64,000 bases of DNA, from NCBI RefSeq assembly GCF_014297285.1, contig NZ_JACOQI010000013.1:1-64000 (forward strand), read 5' to 3'. Below, piece by piece: positions 7,659 to 15,711 of this stretch (positions are counted from its first letter, which is position 1; each line of letters starts with the position of its first letter). The DNA comes from Dysosmobacter segnis (GTDB taxonomy: Bacteria; Bacillota; Clostridia; Oscillospirales; Oscillospiraceae). The position numbers and the translations under genes were made by a program. A model generated the notes under the pieces. That model had not been told where the DNA came from, did not search any database, and saw nothing but the letters and a program-made list of their open reading frames with translations.

Positions 7659-8558
7659 ATGAAAAGAAACGTAAATACCAAACTCCGCTCCGCAGATGCC
7701 CAGACCAAACGGTTTGGTTTGGGAATGCTGTCCCCTACCGTTGTGATCCTGCTGATCATGACGGCGTATCCTTTGTTCTTTACGCTGGTTTACAGCTTTA
7801 CCGACTACAACCTTCTCCGCAGCCTGAAGAAAGGGTCCCATTTTATCGCCCTTCAAAACTATACAAAGCTGCTGAGCGACCCGTATTTCCAGCAATCCAT
7901 TCTCAACACCGTCAAGTTCACTATTCTTGCTGTGATTTTTGAGATGTTCATCGGTCTTGTGATGGCGCTGTTTGTCAACAGTCTGAAACGGGGCCAGAAA
8001 ACCATGCGCACCCTGCTGCTCCTGCCGTATCTGCTGCCTACCGTCACTGTGGCTCTGAGCTGGCGCATGATGCTCTCTCCTAACTACGGCATTGTCAACC
8101 AGGTTTTGCAGGCTCTGCACCTGCCGGTCTACAACTGGTTTTCCGATATCCACACCGCCTTTGGCATGTTAGTGCTCATCGACGTGTGGCAAAGTGCTCC
8201 CTTTGTCTTCCTGCTGCTGTACGCTGCCCTGCAATCCGTGCCGCAGAGCCAGTACGAGGCTGCACGGATCGACGGCGCAAACCGCTTCAAGATCCTCTTT
8301 TATGTGACCCTTCCCAACATCAAGAACAGCCTGGCCCTGTGCGCCCTGCTGCGTACCATCGACAGCTTCCGTCTGTTCGACAAGGTGAACCTGCTGACCG
8401 GCGGCGGTCCCGCCAACAGCACCTCCACCATCACCCAGTACCTCTACAACTACGGTATCAAGTCCCTGGACTTCGGCTTCGGCAGCGCGGGCGCCATCGT
8501 GATGACCGTTCTGGTCCTGCTGCTTTCCAGTGTGTACATCAAACGTGCGATTTCGTAA
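7659..8558 (+). CDS. carbohydrate ABC transporter permease (MalF/UgpA type)
   Basis: The protein has 299 residues with six predicted membrane segments (first at about 22-45) and the EAA loop at about 197-217 (YEAARIDGANRFKILFYVTLP region). It pairs with the MalG-type permease at 5379. The ribosome site is weak (GAGG, 10 bases before ATG), and a strong hairpin precedes the gene, in line with lower expression than the binding protein. The stop is 6 bases before the start of the next gene. Confidence 0.93.
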   Translation: MKRNVNTKLRSADAQTKRFGLGMLSPTVVILLIMTAYPLFFTLVYSFTDYNLLRSLKKGSHFIALQNYTKLLSDPYFQQSILNTVKFTILAVIFEMFIGLVMALFVNSLKRGQKTMRTLLLLPYLLPTVTVALSWRMMLSPNYGIVNQVLQALHLPVYNWFSDIHTAFGMLVLIDVWQSAPFVFLLLYAALQSVPQSQYEAARIDGANRFKILFYVTLPNIKNSLALCALLRTIDSFRLFDKVNLLTGGGPANSTSTITQYLYNYGIKSLDFGFGSAGAIVMTVLVLLLSSVYIKRAIS

Positions 8559-8564
8559 GTGCTT

Positions 8565-9575
8565 ATGGAAGAGAAGAAGTTAACAGTTACTTTTGTAAAT
8601 GTGGGCTACGGCGAGGCCATTCTTCTGGAAAGCCCGGACCCCTCCAAGCCTGACGGCGTATTCACCGCCCTGATCGACGGCGGCAGCGCTGAGGACAGCG
8701 AATTCGCGGACCGCTCCTCCGGTCGGGTCCGCATTGAGGAATATCTGAAAAAACGGGGGACCCGCCGTCTGGATCTGGCCGTCAGCACCCACATCCATGA
8801 GGATCATCTCTGCGGTCTCCTGCGGGCAGCCCGGATTACCCCCCCGGCGGTGCTGTGGCAAACGCTGCCGCCGGATCTTTACCGATCCCTCCGGCCTCTG
8901 GACGGCTCCGTGGCGAGAAACCTCTCTGAAAGCAAATTCATGCAGGCCCTGAATGACTACGGCACCCTTTGCGCTCTGGTAGAGGACCACGGCGGAACCA
9001 TTCTTGCGCCGAAAAGTGGTCAGGAATTGGTGATTGCGCCAGATTTGACCGTTCAGATCCTGTCACCCTCTACAAAAAAACAGTTGGCCCTTGCGGACGA
9101 AATAAATGCGTTGTATAATAGTGCAAACGTTTGCGGTACGTTCCTCCAACGGTTGGACGCGCTGGATGCCCGCATGAACAACTACAGTCTCATTCTGCGG
9201 CTGAATTACCGGGGTACCCGGATTTTGCTGCCGGGTGACACCAATGTGACGGGCTATGACGGCATTGATCCCGCGGACCTGCGGGCGGACCTGTTCAAAG
9301 TGGGACACCACGGACAAAAAGACGGCGCCGACGAAGCGCTGGCCGAATTGATCCGTCCCACCGCTGTGGTCTGCTGCGCGTCCAGCGACCGCCGCTACAA
9401 CAGCGCCCATCCGGACACCATGAAGCTGCTGGCAGATCATGGGGCAGCCCTGTATTTTTCCGACTGTCCCCCGGTCCCCGGTATGCAGATCCCGCCCCAT
9501 GAGGCTCTGCGGTTTACCGTCGGCCCCAACGGCGCCTTGGACGTCCGGTATCTTCCGGCATCCGAAAACGAATAG
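8565..9575 (+). CDS. metallo-beta-lactamase-fold hydrolase (ComEC/Rec2 C-terminal-like)
   Basis: The protein has 336 residues from ATG 8565 (GTG 8559 is in frame) and overlaps nothing. The zinc motif is STHIHEDHLCG (His76, His78, Asp80, His81), followed by a later LPGDTN aspartate and KVGHHG histidine, so both metal sites look complete. The opening TFVNVGYGEAILLE resembles the detached MBL domain of ComEC-type proteins. There is no signal peptide, so it should act in the cytosol. It sits between permease and ATPase genes of a sugar importer, and a role on the imported compound is inference. An operator-like palindrome and a promoter-like sequence lie inside the gene (9091-9134). Confidence 0.85.
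   Translation: MEEKKLTVTFVNVGYGEAILLESPDPSKPDGVFTALIDGGSAEDSEFADRSSGRVRIEEYLKKRGTRRLDLAVSTHIHEDHLCGLLRAARITPPAVLWQTLPPDLYRSLRPLDGSVARNLSESKFMQALNDYGTLCALVEDHGGTILAPKSGQELVIAPDLTVQILSPSTKKQLALADEINALYNSANVCGTFLQRLDALDARMNNYSLILRLNYRGTRILLPGDTNVTGYDGIDPADLRADLFKVGHHGQKDGADEALAELIRPTAVVCCASSDRRYNSAHPDTMKLLADHGAALYFSDCPPVPGMQIPPHEALRFTVGPNGALDVRYLPASENE
9091..9134 (+). promoter_or_regulatory. possible internal promoter with LacI-type operator
   Basis: Inside the MBL gene, TTGCGG (9091-9096) and TATAAT (9114-9119) are 17 bases apart. A perfect 12-base palindrome GCAAACGTTTGC (9123-9134) follows at the expected start of transcription. It shares the AAACGTTT core with the operator at 5342-5359. It could drive the ATPase gene separately. 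It may be chance, since it also encodes protein. Confidence 0.45.
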
Positions 9576-9587
9576 GAGGAACACACC

Positions 9588-10766
9588 ATGGCAGAAGTCA
9601 TTTTAAAGAATATCAAGAAGATCTATCCCCATCAGGAGCCTAAGAAAAAGAAGAAGGGCGAGCCGGAGAAAAAGAACAACCTCCAGATCACGGAGGAGGG
9701 CGTTCTGGCCGTTGATAACTTCAATCTGCACATTCAGGACAAGGAATTCATCGTGCTGGTTGGCCCCTCCGGCTGCGGCAAGTCCACCACCCTGCGGATG
9801 GTGGCCGGTCTGGAGGAGATCTCCGGCGGCGAGCTGTACATTGGCGGCCAGCTGATGAACGATGTGGCCCCCAAGGACCGGGACATCTCCATGGTGTTCC
9901 AGAACTACGCCCTGTACCCCCACATGACCGTTCGGGAGAACATTGCCTTCCCTCTGAAGCTGCGGAAAATGGACAAGGCTGAGATCGATCAGCGGGTGGA
10001 GCAGGCGGCGGAGATCCTGGACATCACGGAGTATCTGGACCGCAAGCCCAAGGCTCTTTCCGGCGGCCAGCGTCAGCGCGTGGCTATCGGCCGCGCCATC
10101 GTCCGGGAGCCGAAGGTCCTGCTGATGGACGAGCCTTTGTCCAATCTGGACGCCAAGCTCCGCAACCAGATGCGGGCAGAGCTGATCAAGCTGCGCCAGC
10201 GCATCAACACCACCTTTATCTATGTGACCCACGACCAGACGGAAGCCATGACTCTGGGCGACCGTATCGTCATCATGAAAGACGGCGTCATCCAGCAGAT
10301 CGGCACGCCGCAGGAGGTCTTTAACCACCCCGCCAACCTGTTTGTGGCCGGCTTCATCGGCATGCCTCAGATGAACTTCTACGATGCTGAGCTGGTGCTG
10401 GAGGACGGGCAGTATGCCGTGGTGCTGAACGGCGCCAAGGTGACCCTGCCGGAGGAGAAGCAGGCCAAGCTGAAGGCCAACGGTGCGGCAGCCGGTCCCA
10501 TCACGCTGGGCGTCCGGCCGGAGCACCTGATCCTCAGCGGCGACGAGGGCTCCATGATCCACGGCACCGTGGACGTCAGCGAGATGATGGGCAGCGCAGT
10601 CCATCTCCACGTCAGCGCCTGCGGCAGCGACACCATTATGATCGTTCCCACCACGGAACTGGAAAGCACCTCTGCATTCACCATCGGCAGCCCCATCGCC
10701 TTTACCTTCAACGGCGCTATGGCCCATCTTTTCGACCGGAATACCCAGAAAAATCTGGAAGTATAA
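9588..10766 (+). CDS. sugar ABC transporter ATPase (UgpC/MsmX/MalK type)
   Basis: The protein has 392 residues. Walker A is GPSGCGKST at 59-67, the signature LSGGQRQR is near 156, Walker B is VLLMDEP near 176, the D-loop (SNLDAK) follows, and the switch histidine is in YVTHDQ. A C-terminal TOBE/OB regulatory domain starts at about 245. A Lys/Glu-rich insertion at residues 14-38 separates the first strand from the rest; similar insertions occur in other clostridial UgpC proteins. It powers the importer encoded at 5379-8558 and may serve other importers, as MsmX does. It is the last gene of the operon. Confidence 0.93.
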   Translation: MAEVILKNIKKIYPHQEPKKKKKGEPEKKNNLQITEEGVLAVDNFNLHIQDKEFIVLVGPSGCGKSTTLRMVAGLEEISGGELYIGGQLMNDVAPKDRDISMVFQNYALYPHMTVRENIAFPLKLRKMDKAEIDQRVEQAAEILDITEYLDRKPKALSGGQRQRVAIGRAIVREPKVLLMDEPLSNLDAKLRNQMRAELIKLRQRINTTFIYVTHDQTEAMTLGDRIVIMKDGVIQQIGTPQEVFNHPANLFVAGFIGMPQMNFYDAELVLEDGQYAVVLNGAKVTLPEEKQAKLKANGAAAGPITLGVRPEHLILSGDEGSMIHGTVDVSEMMGSAVHLHVSACGSDTIMIVPTTELESTSAFTIGSPIAFTFNGAMAHLFDRNTQKNLEV

Positions 10767-10772
10767 AAAGAA

Positions 10773-10936
10773 TTGAGATTGTCGATAAAGTGGTAAATTC
10801 TCCGCGACGGTAAGGAAGGGGGTGCGCGGGAAACCCAAGAAGGGTGTCCTGTGCCATTGGAATCCTTAGTTTTCAGAACTTTTATAAAATTCTGAAAACT
10901 TGCCCAGCGGGGCGAAAAAACTTTTTCGACACGCTG
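10773..10936 (+). repeat. 164-bp structured intergenic repeat, copy 1
   Basis: Starts TTGAGATTGTCGATAAAG and ends CGACACGCTG. The second copy at 21799-21962 has the same length and most bases identical. Within it are AGTTTTCAGAA paired with TTCTGAAAACT around an AT-rich loop, and CGAAAAA paired with TTTTTCG inside a CAGCG/CGCTG closing pair. On the minus strand both copies encode the same short peptide string (FPRTPFLTV, then LYRQSQ). It lies right after the ABC operon. It has no resemblance to a known insertion sequence that I can see; a small non-autonomous element or structured RNA are the alternatives. Confidence 0.85.
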
Positions 10937-10965
10937 TGAATTACTTGAAAGGATCATACAGCGCA

Positions 10966-11000
10966 TCCGCTCGCCTCAGGTGTTGTCTGGGGCGAGCGGA
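10966..11000 (+). terminator. hairpin in the leader of the mgtC-like pair
   Basis: A perfect 10-bp stem (10966-10975 with 10991-11000) has a 15-base loop and is followed by CCTGTTGGTTT. It may end the ABC operon transcript or act as a leader structure for the MgtC-like genes, whose start at 11021 lacks a clear ribosome site. Confidence 0.5.
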
Positions 11001-11020
11001 CCTGTTGGTTTCATGAGACT

Positions 11021-11737
11021 ATGATGGATTACTTTCGTGAACTGAATTTTGTGTCTGTTGCTCTGCGGCTGCTGCTCTCTGCGCTCATCGGCTTCTCTCT
11101 GGGATTGGAGCGGGGACGCAAGCGCCGTCCTGCCGGGTGCCGGACCTATATGCTGGTGTGTATGGGAGCGACCCTGACACTGCTGCTCAGTCAATACGAA
11201 TACATCATGGTCACCACCAAGTGGGCGTCTATTGCCTCTGAGATCGGACTCCGGACGGATGTCTCCCGCTTCGGCGCGCAGGTCATCAACGGCGTCGGCT
11301 TCCTGGGTGCCGGTACGATCCTTGTCACCGGCCGGCGGGAGGTCAAGGGCCTTACCACCGCGGCGGGCCTCTGGGCCTCCGCCTGTATGGGCCTGGCCAT
11401 CGGTGCCGGTTTCTATGAATGCGTTTTTCTGGGGACGGTGCTGATCTTCCTTTCCATGCGCTATCTCCCCATCGTGGAAAACATGATGGTGGAACATGCC
11501 CCGTTTTTGAACATCTATGTGGAGTTTGAATCGCTGGACCACATTGGTGATGTAATCGGACGCATCAAAGAGCAGAACGCACAGGTTCTGGATGTGGAGG
11601 TTGACCACGGCAGGGGTTCGGGCTCCAGCAATCCCAGCGCGGTCTTTTCCCTGCGGCTGGCCAAACGCCATAGCCATTCCGATGTGCTGGTCTCCATATC
11701 CGAACTGGACTGCGTTTACACTGTGGAAGAATTTTAA
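11021..11737 (+). CDS. MgtC/SapB-family membrane protein 1
   Basis: The protein has 238 residues. Four to five N-terminal membrane helices carry the family hallmarks SALIGFSLGLERG, KRRPAGCRTYMLVCMGA and the helix pair INGVGFLGAGTIL ... GLTTAAGLWASACMGLAIG. A soluble ACT-like C-terminal domain follows from about residue 165. In Salmonella MgtC supports growth at low magnesium and inhibits the F-ATPase; other SapB relatives have unknown roles. No Shine-Dalgarno sequence is seen before ATG 11021 (or 11024). A close paralogue follows 17 bases downstream, so the pair may act as a heteromer, which is inference. Confidence 0.9.
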   Translation: MMDYFRELNFVSVALRLLLSALIGFSLGLERGRKRRPAGCRTYMLVCMGATLTLLLSQYEYIMVTTKWASIASEIGLRTDVSRFGAQVINGVGFLGAGTILVTGRREVKGLTTAAGLWASACMGLAIGAGFYECVFLGTVLIFLSMRYLPIVENMMVEHAPFLNIYVEFESLDHIGDVIGRIKEQNAQVLDVEVDHGRGSGSSNPSAVFSLRLAKRHSHSDVLVSISELDCVYTVEEF

Positions 11738-11754
11738 AGGAGGGAGAAGATCTG

Positions 11755-12447
11755 ATGCTGCCTATTTTTGATGGACTGCGTGACGTGACGCTTGCCTCCG
11801 TCACCACACGAATGCTGCTGGCTGTCCTCTGCGGCGGTCTCATCGGCATCGAGCGGGCTTACAAGCGCCGCCCTGCCGGCTTCCGCACCCACATTCTTAT
11901 TTGCCTGGGTGCGGCGATCACCACACTTACCAGCCAATTCCTCTATCTTAATCTGCATTACTACACGGATATGGCCCGTCTGGGCGCGCAGGTGGTGGCA
12001 GGTATCGGCTTCATCGGCGCCGGTACCATCGTTGTCACCCGGCAGCATCGGGTCAAGGGCCTTACCACTGCGGCGGGTCTCTGGGCCTCCGCCATTATCG
12101 GCCTGGCACTGGGCGGCGGCTTCTATGAAGGCGCTCTGCTGACAACGGTTCTTGTGTTAGTGGCAGAATCCTTCCTCTCCCGACTGGAATATCGGATTCT
12201 GGACCATGTGCCGGAGATCAATCTCTACATGGAGTACACCGGAAAGCCTTGCTTGGAAGAAGTCTTGCGTTTCCTGCGGGAAAATAAGGTCTCCCTTCAG
12301 GATATGGAGATCACCCGCAACTCCGACAGCGAGAGCCACAACGCCTGCGCGATCTTCTCCCTGCGTTTCAGCAAGGGCGTTTCCGTGGATGAGCTGCTGA
12401 CCCATGTATCTCAGATCGAAGGCGTTATCACCGTTCAGGAATTGTGA
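11755..12447 (+). CDS. MgtC/SapB-family membrane protein 2
   Basis: The protein has 230 residues and starts after AAAGGAGGGAG. It is aligned along its whole length with the gene just upstream: the same IGIERAYKRRPAGFRTHIL, VAGIGFIGAGTIVV and GLTTAAGLWASAIIGLALG segments, and the same ACT-like tail ending in a VITVQEL strand (VYTVEEF in the partner). The pair looks like a tandem duplication that has since diverged. Unlike the first copy it has a strong ribosome site, so it may be made in larger amounts. Confidence 0.9.
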   Translation: MLPIFDGLRDVTLASVTTRMLLAVLCGGLIGIERAYKRRPAGFRTHILICLGAAITTLTSQFLYLNLHYYTDMARLGAQVVAGIGFIGAGTIVVTRQHRVKGLTTAAGLWASAIIGLALGGGFYEGALLTTVLVLVAESFLSRLEYRILDHVPEINLYMEYTGKPCLEEVLRFLRENKVSLQDMEITRNSDSESHNACAIFSLRFSKGVSVDELLTHVSQIEGVITVQEL

Positions 12448-12492
12448 TCCCTTCGGACCGTGTTATACTGATCCTGCGGCGGAGCTTGCCGC
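12442..12492 (+). promoter_or_regulatory. promoter and leader hairpin before the PfkB kinase
   Basis: TTGTGA (12442-12447) and TATACT (12464-12469) are 16 bases apart and overlap the end of the MgtC-like gene. A short stem GCGGC/GCCGC (12476-12492) comes next, and CTGTTTTTGTTAC follows some ten bases later. This could be a weak terminator or attenuator ahead of the kinase gene. Confidence 0.45.
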
Positions 12493-12535
12493 TGAATAGC
12501 CTGTTTTTGTTACTTTAACTGATGAGGAGCGGAAT

Positions 12536-13414
12536 ATGAAAGAATACGATATCATGGTAGTGGGTCCTGTCTCTCTGGACCACAACATCGATTATTTGGG
12601 CAACGAGCGCAAAGAGGTGGGCGGCGCTGTTGTGGCTTCCGGCTTTGCTGCCGCCGGCAGCGGCGCAAAGACCGCCATCTTCTGCAAGTCCAACGCGGCG
12701 GACGCCGATGTGAAGGAGCGCTTCGCCGGAGTCAACGCAGACCTCTACTGGGCTGCGTCCAAGGCCACTTGCTCCATCCGCAACCAGTACTTCACCGCCG
12801 ACAAGGAAAAGCGGGCCTGCACCTCTATGGGCGTGTGCGACCCCTTCCGTTTTGAGGAACTGCCCCAGGTGAAGACCAAGGTCTATCACTTTGCCGGTCT
12901 GGTCTACGGCGATTTTGACGGCGCTCTGCTGGCGGAGGCCGCCAAGCACGGCAAGGTGGGTCTGGACGTGCAGTGCATGCTGCGCCATGTGGAGCCGGAT
13001 AAGTCCATGGCCTTCCATGACTGGGCGGAGAAGAAGGAACTGCTGCCCCTGATGGATTACTTCAAGACCGACGCCGCCGAGGCGGAGGTCCTCACCGGCC
13101 TGACGGACCGCGTAGAGGCTGCGAAAATGCTCCATGACTGGGGCGCCAAGGAAGTGGTCATCACCCACAACACCGAGGTGTTGGCTTATGACGGCAACAA
13201 GGTCTACACCTGCCCCATCAAGGCCCGGAACCTCTCCGGCCGTACCGGTCGGGGCGATACCACTTTCGCCGGATATATCGCCGAGCGTCAGCGGGGCAGC
13301 GTGGAGGAAGCGCTGAACTTCTGCACCGCTCTCGTCTCCCTGAAAATGGAGACCCCCGGTCCCTTCAAGGGCACCCGGGAGGACGTTCTGGCCTACATGA
13401 AGGAATTTTATTGA
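12536..13414 (+). CDS. PfkB-family sugar/nucleoside kinase
   Basis: The protein has 292 residues in the ribokinase-like fold. The N-terminal GGAVVASGFAAAGSGAKTA segment corresponds to the first PfkB signature. The second signature reads GRTGRGDTTFAGY (about 235-247), where the usual anion-hole GAGD is GRGD; the catalytic Asp is kept. It probably phosphorylates a sugar or polyol, perhaps the product of the importer upstream, but the substrate is not predictable. The start follows GAGGAGCGG. It has its own promoter and a strong terminator. Confidence 0.88.
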   Translation: MKEYDIMVVGPVSLDHNIDYLGNERKEVGGAVVASGFAAAGSGAKTAIFCKSNAADADVKERFAGVNADLYWAASKATCSIRNQYFTADKEKRACTSMGVCDPFRFEELPQVKTKVYHFAGLVYGDFDGALLAEAAKHGKVGLDVQCMLRHVEPDKSMAFHDWAEKKELLPLMDYFKTDAAEAEVLTGLTDRVEAAKMLHDWGAKEVVITHNTEVLAYDGNKVYTCPIKARNLSGRTGRGDTTFAGYIAERQRGSVEEALNFCTALVSLKMETPGPFKGTREDVLAYMKEFY

Positions 13415-13428
13415 TCGATCGAATACAA

Positions 13429-13460
13429 CCAGCCCGTCCGGAATATTCCGGACGGGCTGG
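13429..13460 (+). terminator. terminator between PfkB kinase and DUF4127 gene
   Basis: A perfect 32-base palindrome (13429-13444 with 13445-13460) is followed on the plus strand by TTTCTTCTATCTTTG. It lies between convergent genes and may serve both. Confidence 0.85.
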
Positions 13461-13489
13461 TTTCTTCTATCTTTGTTTGGTGGCGCGGC

Positions 13490-15256
13490 TTACCGGGTCA
13501 GCGGGTCCACGGAAATATCCATGTCGATCTCAAAGGCCCGGTTCCACGGGAAGCGGTAATTGGAGAGGCAGACCTTTCCCCAATGGGCTGTGACGGTATC
13601 CACATGGGGCTTTAGGCCGATGAGCAAGCTGCTGCGCTCTAAATTTTTCAGTACCGGGGCGGTGGCCTTATCCATCCCCGCTGTCAGCCGGGCGACAATG
13701 GCGGGACGGTCCAGCTCCGGCAGGCAGAAGTTGTTGGCGTCACCGCCAAGATCATTCCGCACATAGGACAAAATATCCTCCCGTACCACGTTTTTATAGC
13801 AGAAATCCTTCAAAATGCTGTCGGCAAGGGTCTTGCAGAAGGCAACCTCCTCCGCCTGCGAGGTCCGGCCCTGAACAAGATGGGCATAGCGGGCTACACC
13901 GTGACTCAGGGCCGTGCCGGTGACGATGGCCATATCCAAAAAACCGGCGTAGCTCAACAGCTTGCCCAGCTCCGCTTTTTTCGTCAGGGCGTCATGGAAG
14001 ACAGTGCCGTACTGACCGTTGCCTGCGTCAATGAGGATCACCGGCAGATTGGCCTTCAGACGTTCATTCAGCACGGCGGTCAACTCCTGGATGTACTGCT
14101 GCTTCTGGGCTGCGTCCTCCGGCTGGGTCAACACCAGCACATAGAGATCCGCTGGGGTGTCCTCCACCGTCAGGTCAAAGTAGCCCAGATGCTCCGCCAC
14201 GATCTCTGTTAGGGGCTTGTAATCATAGTCGCAGGCGGGCCGATCCTCTGTACCGCCGAAATATTGCACATTAATCTGTGCGCCGTTCCAGCCAATCTCG
14301 CTGAGATACAGCTTGGCCACGGCCTTAAAGGCCAGATCATCTACACCGGAAAGGATAACATCGCCTGCCCGCAGACGAGCCTGCAAATAGGCGATCTCAT
14401 TTTTTTGGATGCAGTCCTCGGAGGAGGAATCGTCAATGCCAATGAGCACATGGAACCGGTCGCCGCCGATCCGGCTGACGGTTTCCAACAGTTCTCCGCT
14501 GAGGGTCAGCTTGTTGATCCGGTGCTCCGTGTAGCGGAGGGCGGCATCGTGCATCACGCTGTCCTCAAAGCGCAGCAGATCGTGGCCGTCGGCGTCCGTA
14601 TCGTAGGTGGCGTGAATATTTTCCAACGTCAATTCGTCCCCGGTGAGGGTTTTCCGGGGTGCCGCGCCGATGGTCCGCATGGCGTTGTAGTATTCCAGCG
14701 TGCCGCCGGCGTAGCCCACGGTGGGGGCCAGCCGCATAACGCTGTCCAGCAGCCAGACCTCGTTGTTGGGGTCCTCCGCCAAAGCGGACAGCAGGCTTTC
14801 CAGCAAATCTGTCAGAGGCCACGGCTCACCGTCACGCTCTGTGGTGGTTTCCGCCAGACGGGAGGCCACCAGTCCACCATAGAGCAGCTGGTCCACGGAA
14901 AGAAGGTAGCGGTCACAGCCTGATGCCTCCTGTTCCAGCACCCAATCGTACAGGAGGCCGGGATAGCCGCTTTGCCCGGTCCAGGATTGTGTTTCCAGAC
15001 CGTTTTCGGCGTAATAGTCCTCCATCTGCCCATCCAGCAGTGTTTTGAACATCCATTCTTCTGGCATATTCAGGACATACCCCAGACTTTCCGCCAGATA
15101 TTCCACCCGGCCCACGTTGTCAGGCCGGTCATCCAGCGGAACGTAGGCGATCACGGCACGGTCTGACTCCGCATCCGGCAGATCCAGCGGAGGGCGGGCA
15201 CCGCAGCCGGACAGAAGGGCCAGACATAAGGCTGCTGCCAAGATTCGTTTTTTCAT
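13490..15256 (-). CDS. DUF4127 lipoprotein
   Basis: The protein has 588 residues, with a signal peptide ending in LLSGC (Cys18 lipidated). The mature part opens with YVPLDDRPDN, the hallmark of the DUF4127 family, and contains further conserved segments (LSVDQLLYGGLVASR, GIDDSSSEDCIQKNE and IDAGNGQYG regions). The family is common in Firmicutes and has no established function; the fold is thought to be enzyme-like, but I cannot name a reaction. It lies after the dnaX-ebfC unit, with a terminator in between and no obvious own promoter in the 77-base gap. Confidence 0.88.
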   Translation of the reverse strand: MKKRILAAALCLALLSGCGARPPLDLPDAESDRAVIAYVPLDDRPDNVGRVEYLAESLGYVLNMPEEWMFKTLLDGQMEDYYAENGLETQSWTGQSGYPGLLYDWVLEQEASGCDRYLLSVDQLLYGGLVASRLAETTTERDGEPWPLTDLLESLLSALAEDPNNEVWLLDSVMRLAPTVGYAGGTLEYYNAMRTIGAAPRKTLTGDELTLENIHATYDTDADGHDLLRFEDSVMHDAALRYTEHRINKLTLSGELLETVSRIGGDRFHVLIGIDDSSSEDCIQKNEIAYLQARLRAGDVILSGVDDLAFKAVAKLYLSEIGWNGAQINVQYFGGTEDRPACDYDYKPLTEIVAEHLGYFDLTVEDTPADLYVLVLTQPEDAAQKQQYIQELTAVLNERLKANLPVILIDAGNGQYGTVFHDALTKKAELGKLLSYAGFLDMAIVTGTALSHGVARYAHLVQGRTSQAEEVAFCKTLADSILKDFCYKNVVREDILSYVRNDLGGDANNFCLPELDRPAIVARLTAGMDKATAPVLKNLERSSLLIGLKPHVDTVTAHWGKVCLSNYRFPWNRAFEIDMDISVDPLTR

Positions 15257-15293
15257 GGGTCCTCCTTTTGGGGTTTTAAATGGGCGTATTCCA

Positions 15294-15323
15294 AAAAGAG
15301 CGGAGCATTCGCTCCGCTCTTTT
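15294..15323 (-). terminator. terminator of dnaX-ebfC
   Basis: The stem AGAGCGGAGC/GCTCCGCTCT (15297-15306 with 15311-15320) is flanked by A and T runs. On the minus strand it is followed by TTTTTGG, a good intrinsic terminator right after ebfC. Confidence 0.85.
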
Positions 15324-15333
15324 GTGATCTCCC

Positions 15334-15696
15334 TTACAGGCCGAAGCTGCTGAGGTCCAGACCGCCGGTGACGCCGTTCATGCTATTCTCCATGGCGTCA
15401 TTGGCCTGACGCAGCGCCTCATTGACGGCGGAGACCACCAGATCCTGCAGCATCTCCACATCCTCGGGGTCCACGGCCTCCGGCTTGATGATGACGGAGA
15501 GGACCTCCTTCTTGCCGTTGACCTTGGCCTCCACAACACCGCCGCCTACGCTGGCGGTGAACTCCTGCGCCTCAACGGCGTCCTGTGCTTCAGTCATTTT
15601 CTCCTGCATAGCGGCGATCTTCTGCTGAAGCTCCGCCTGACGGGCGGCTCCGGAAATTTTGCCGTTGGTGAAGCCGCGGCGTGCACTGTAACCCAT
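15334..15696 (-). CDS. ebfC: YbaB/EbfC nucleoid-associated protein
   Basis: The protein has 120 residues, close to the family norm of 100-115 with a short N-terminal extension. Residues 17-40 are a helical, Gln/Met-rich dimer segment, followed by the typical strand block (FTASVGGGVVEAKVNGKKEV) and VDPEDVEMLQDLVVSAVNEAL. It binds DNA as a dimer. It is encoded 15 bases after dnaX, the order kept in many bacteria (dnaX-ybaB), usually followed by recR; here recR is 34 kb away at 49748. Confidence 0.95.
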   Translation of the reverse strand: MGYSARRGFTNGKISGAARQAELQQKIAAMQEKMTEAQDAVEAQEFTASVGGGVVEAKVNGKKEVLSVIIKPEAVDPEDVEMLQDLVVSAVNEALRQANDAMENSMNGVTGGLDLSSFGL

Positions 15697-15711
15697 AGTA
15701 AATTTCTCCTT

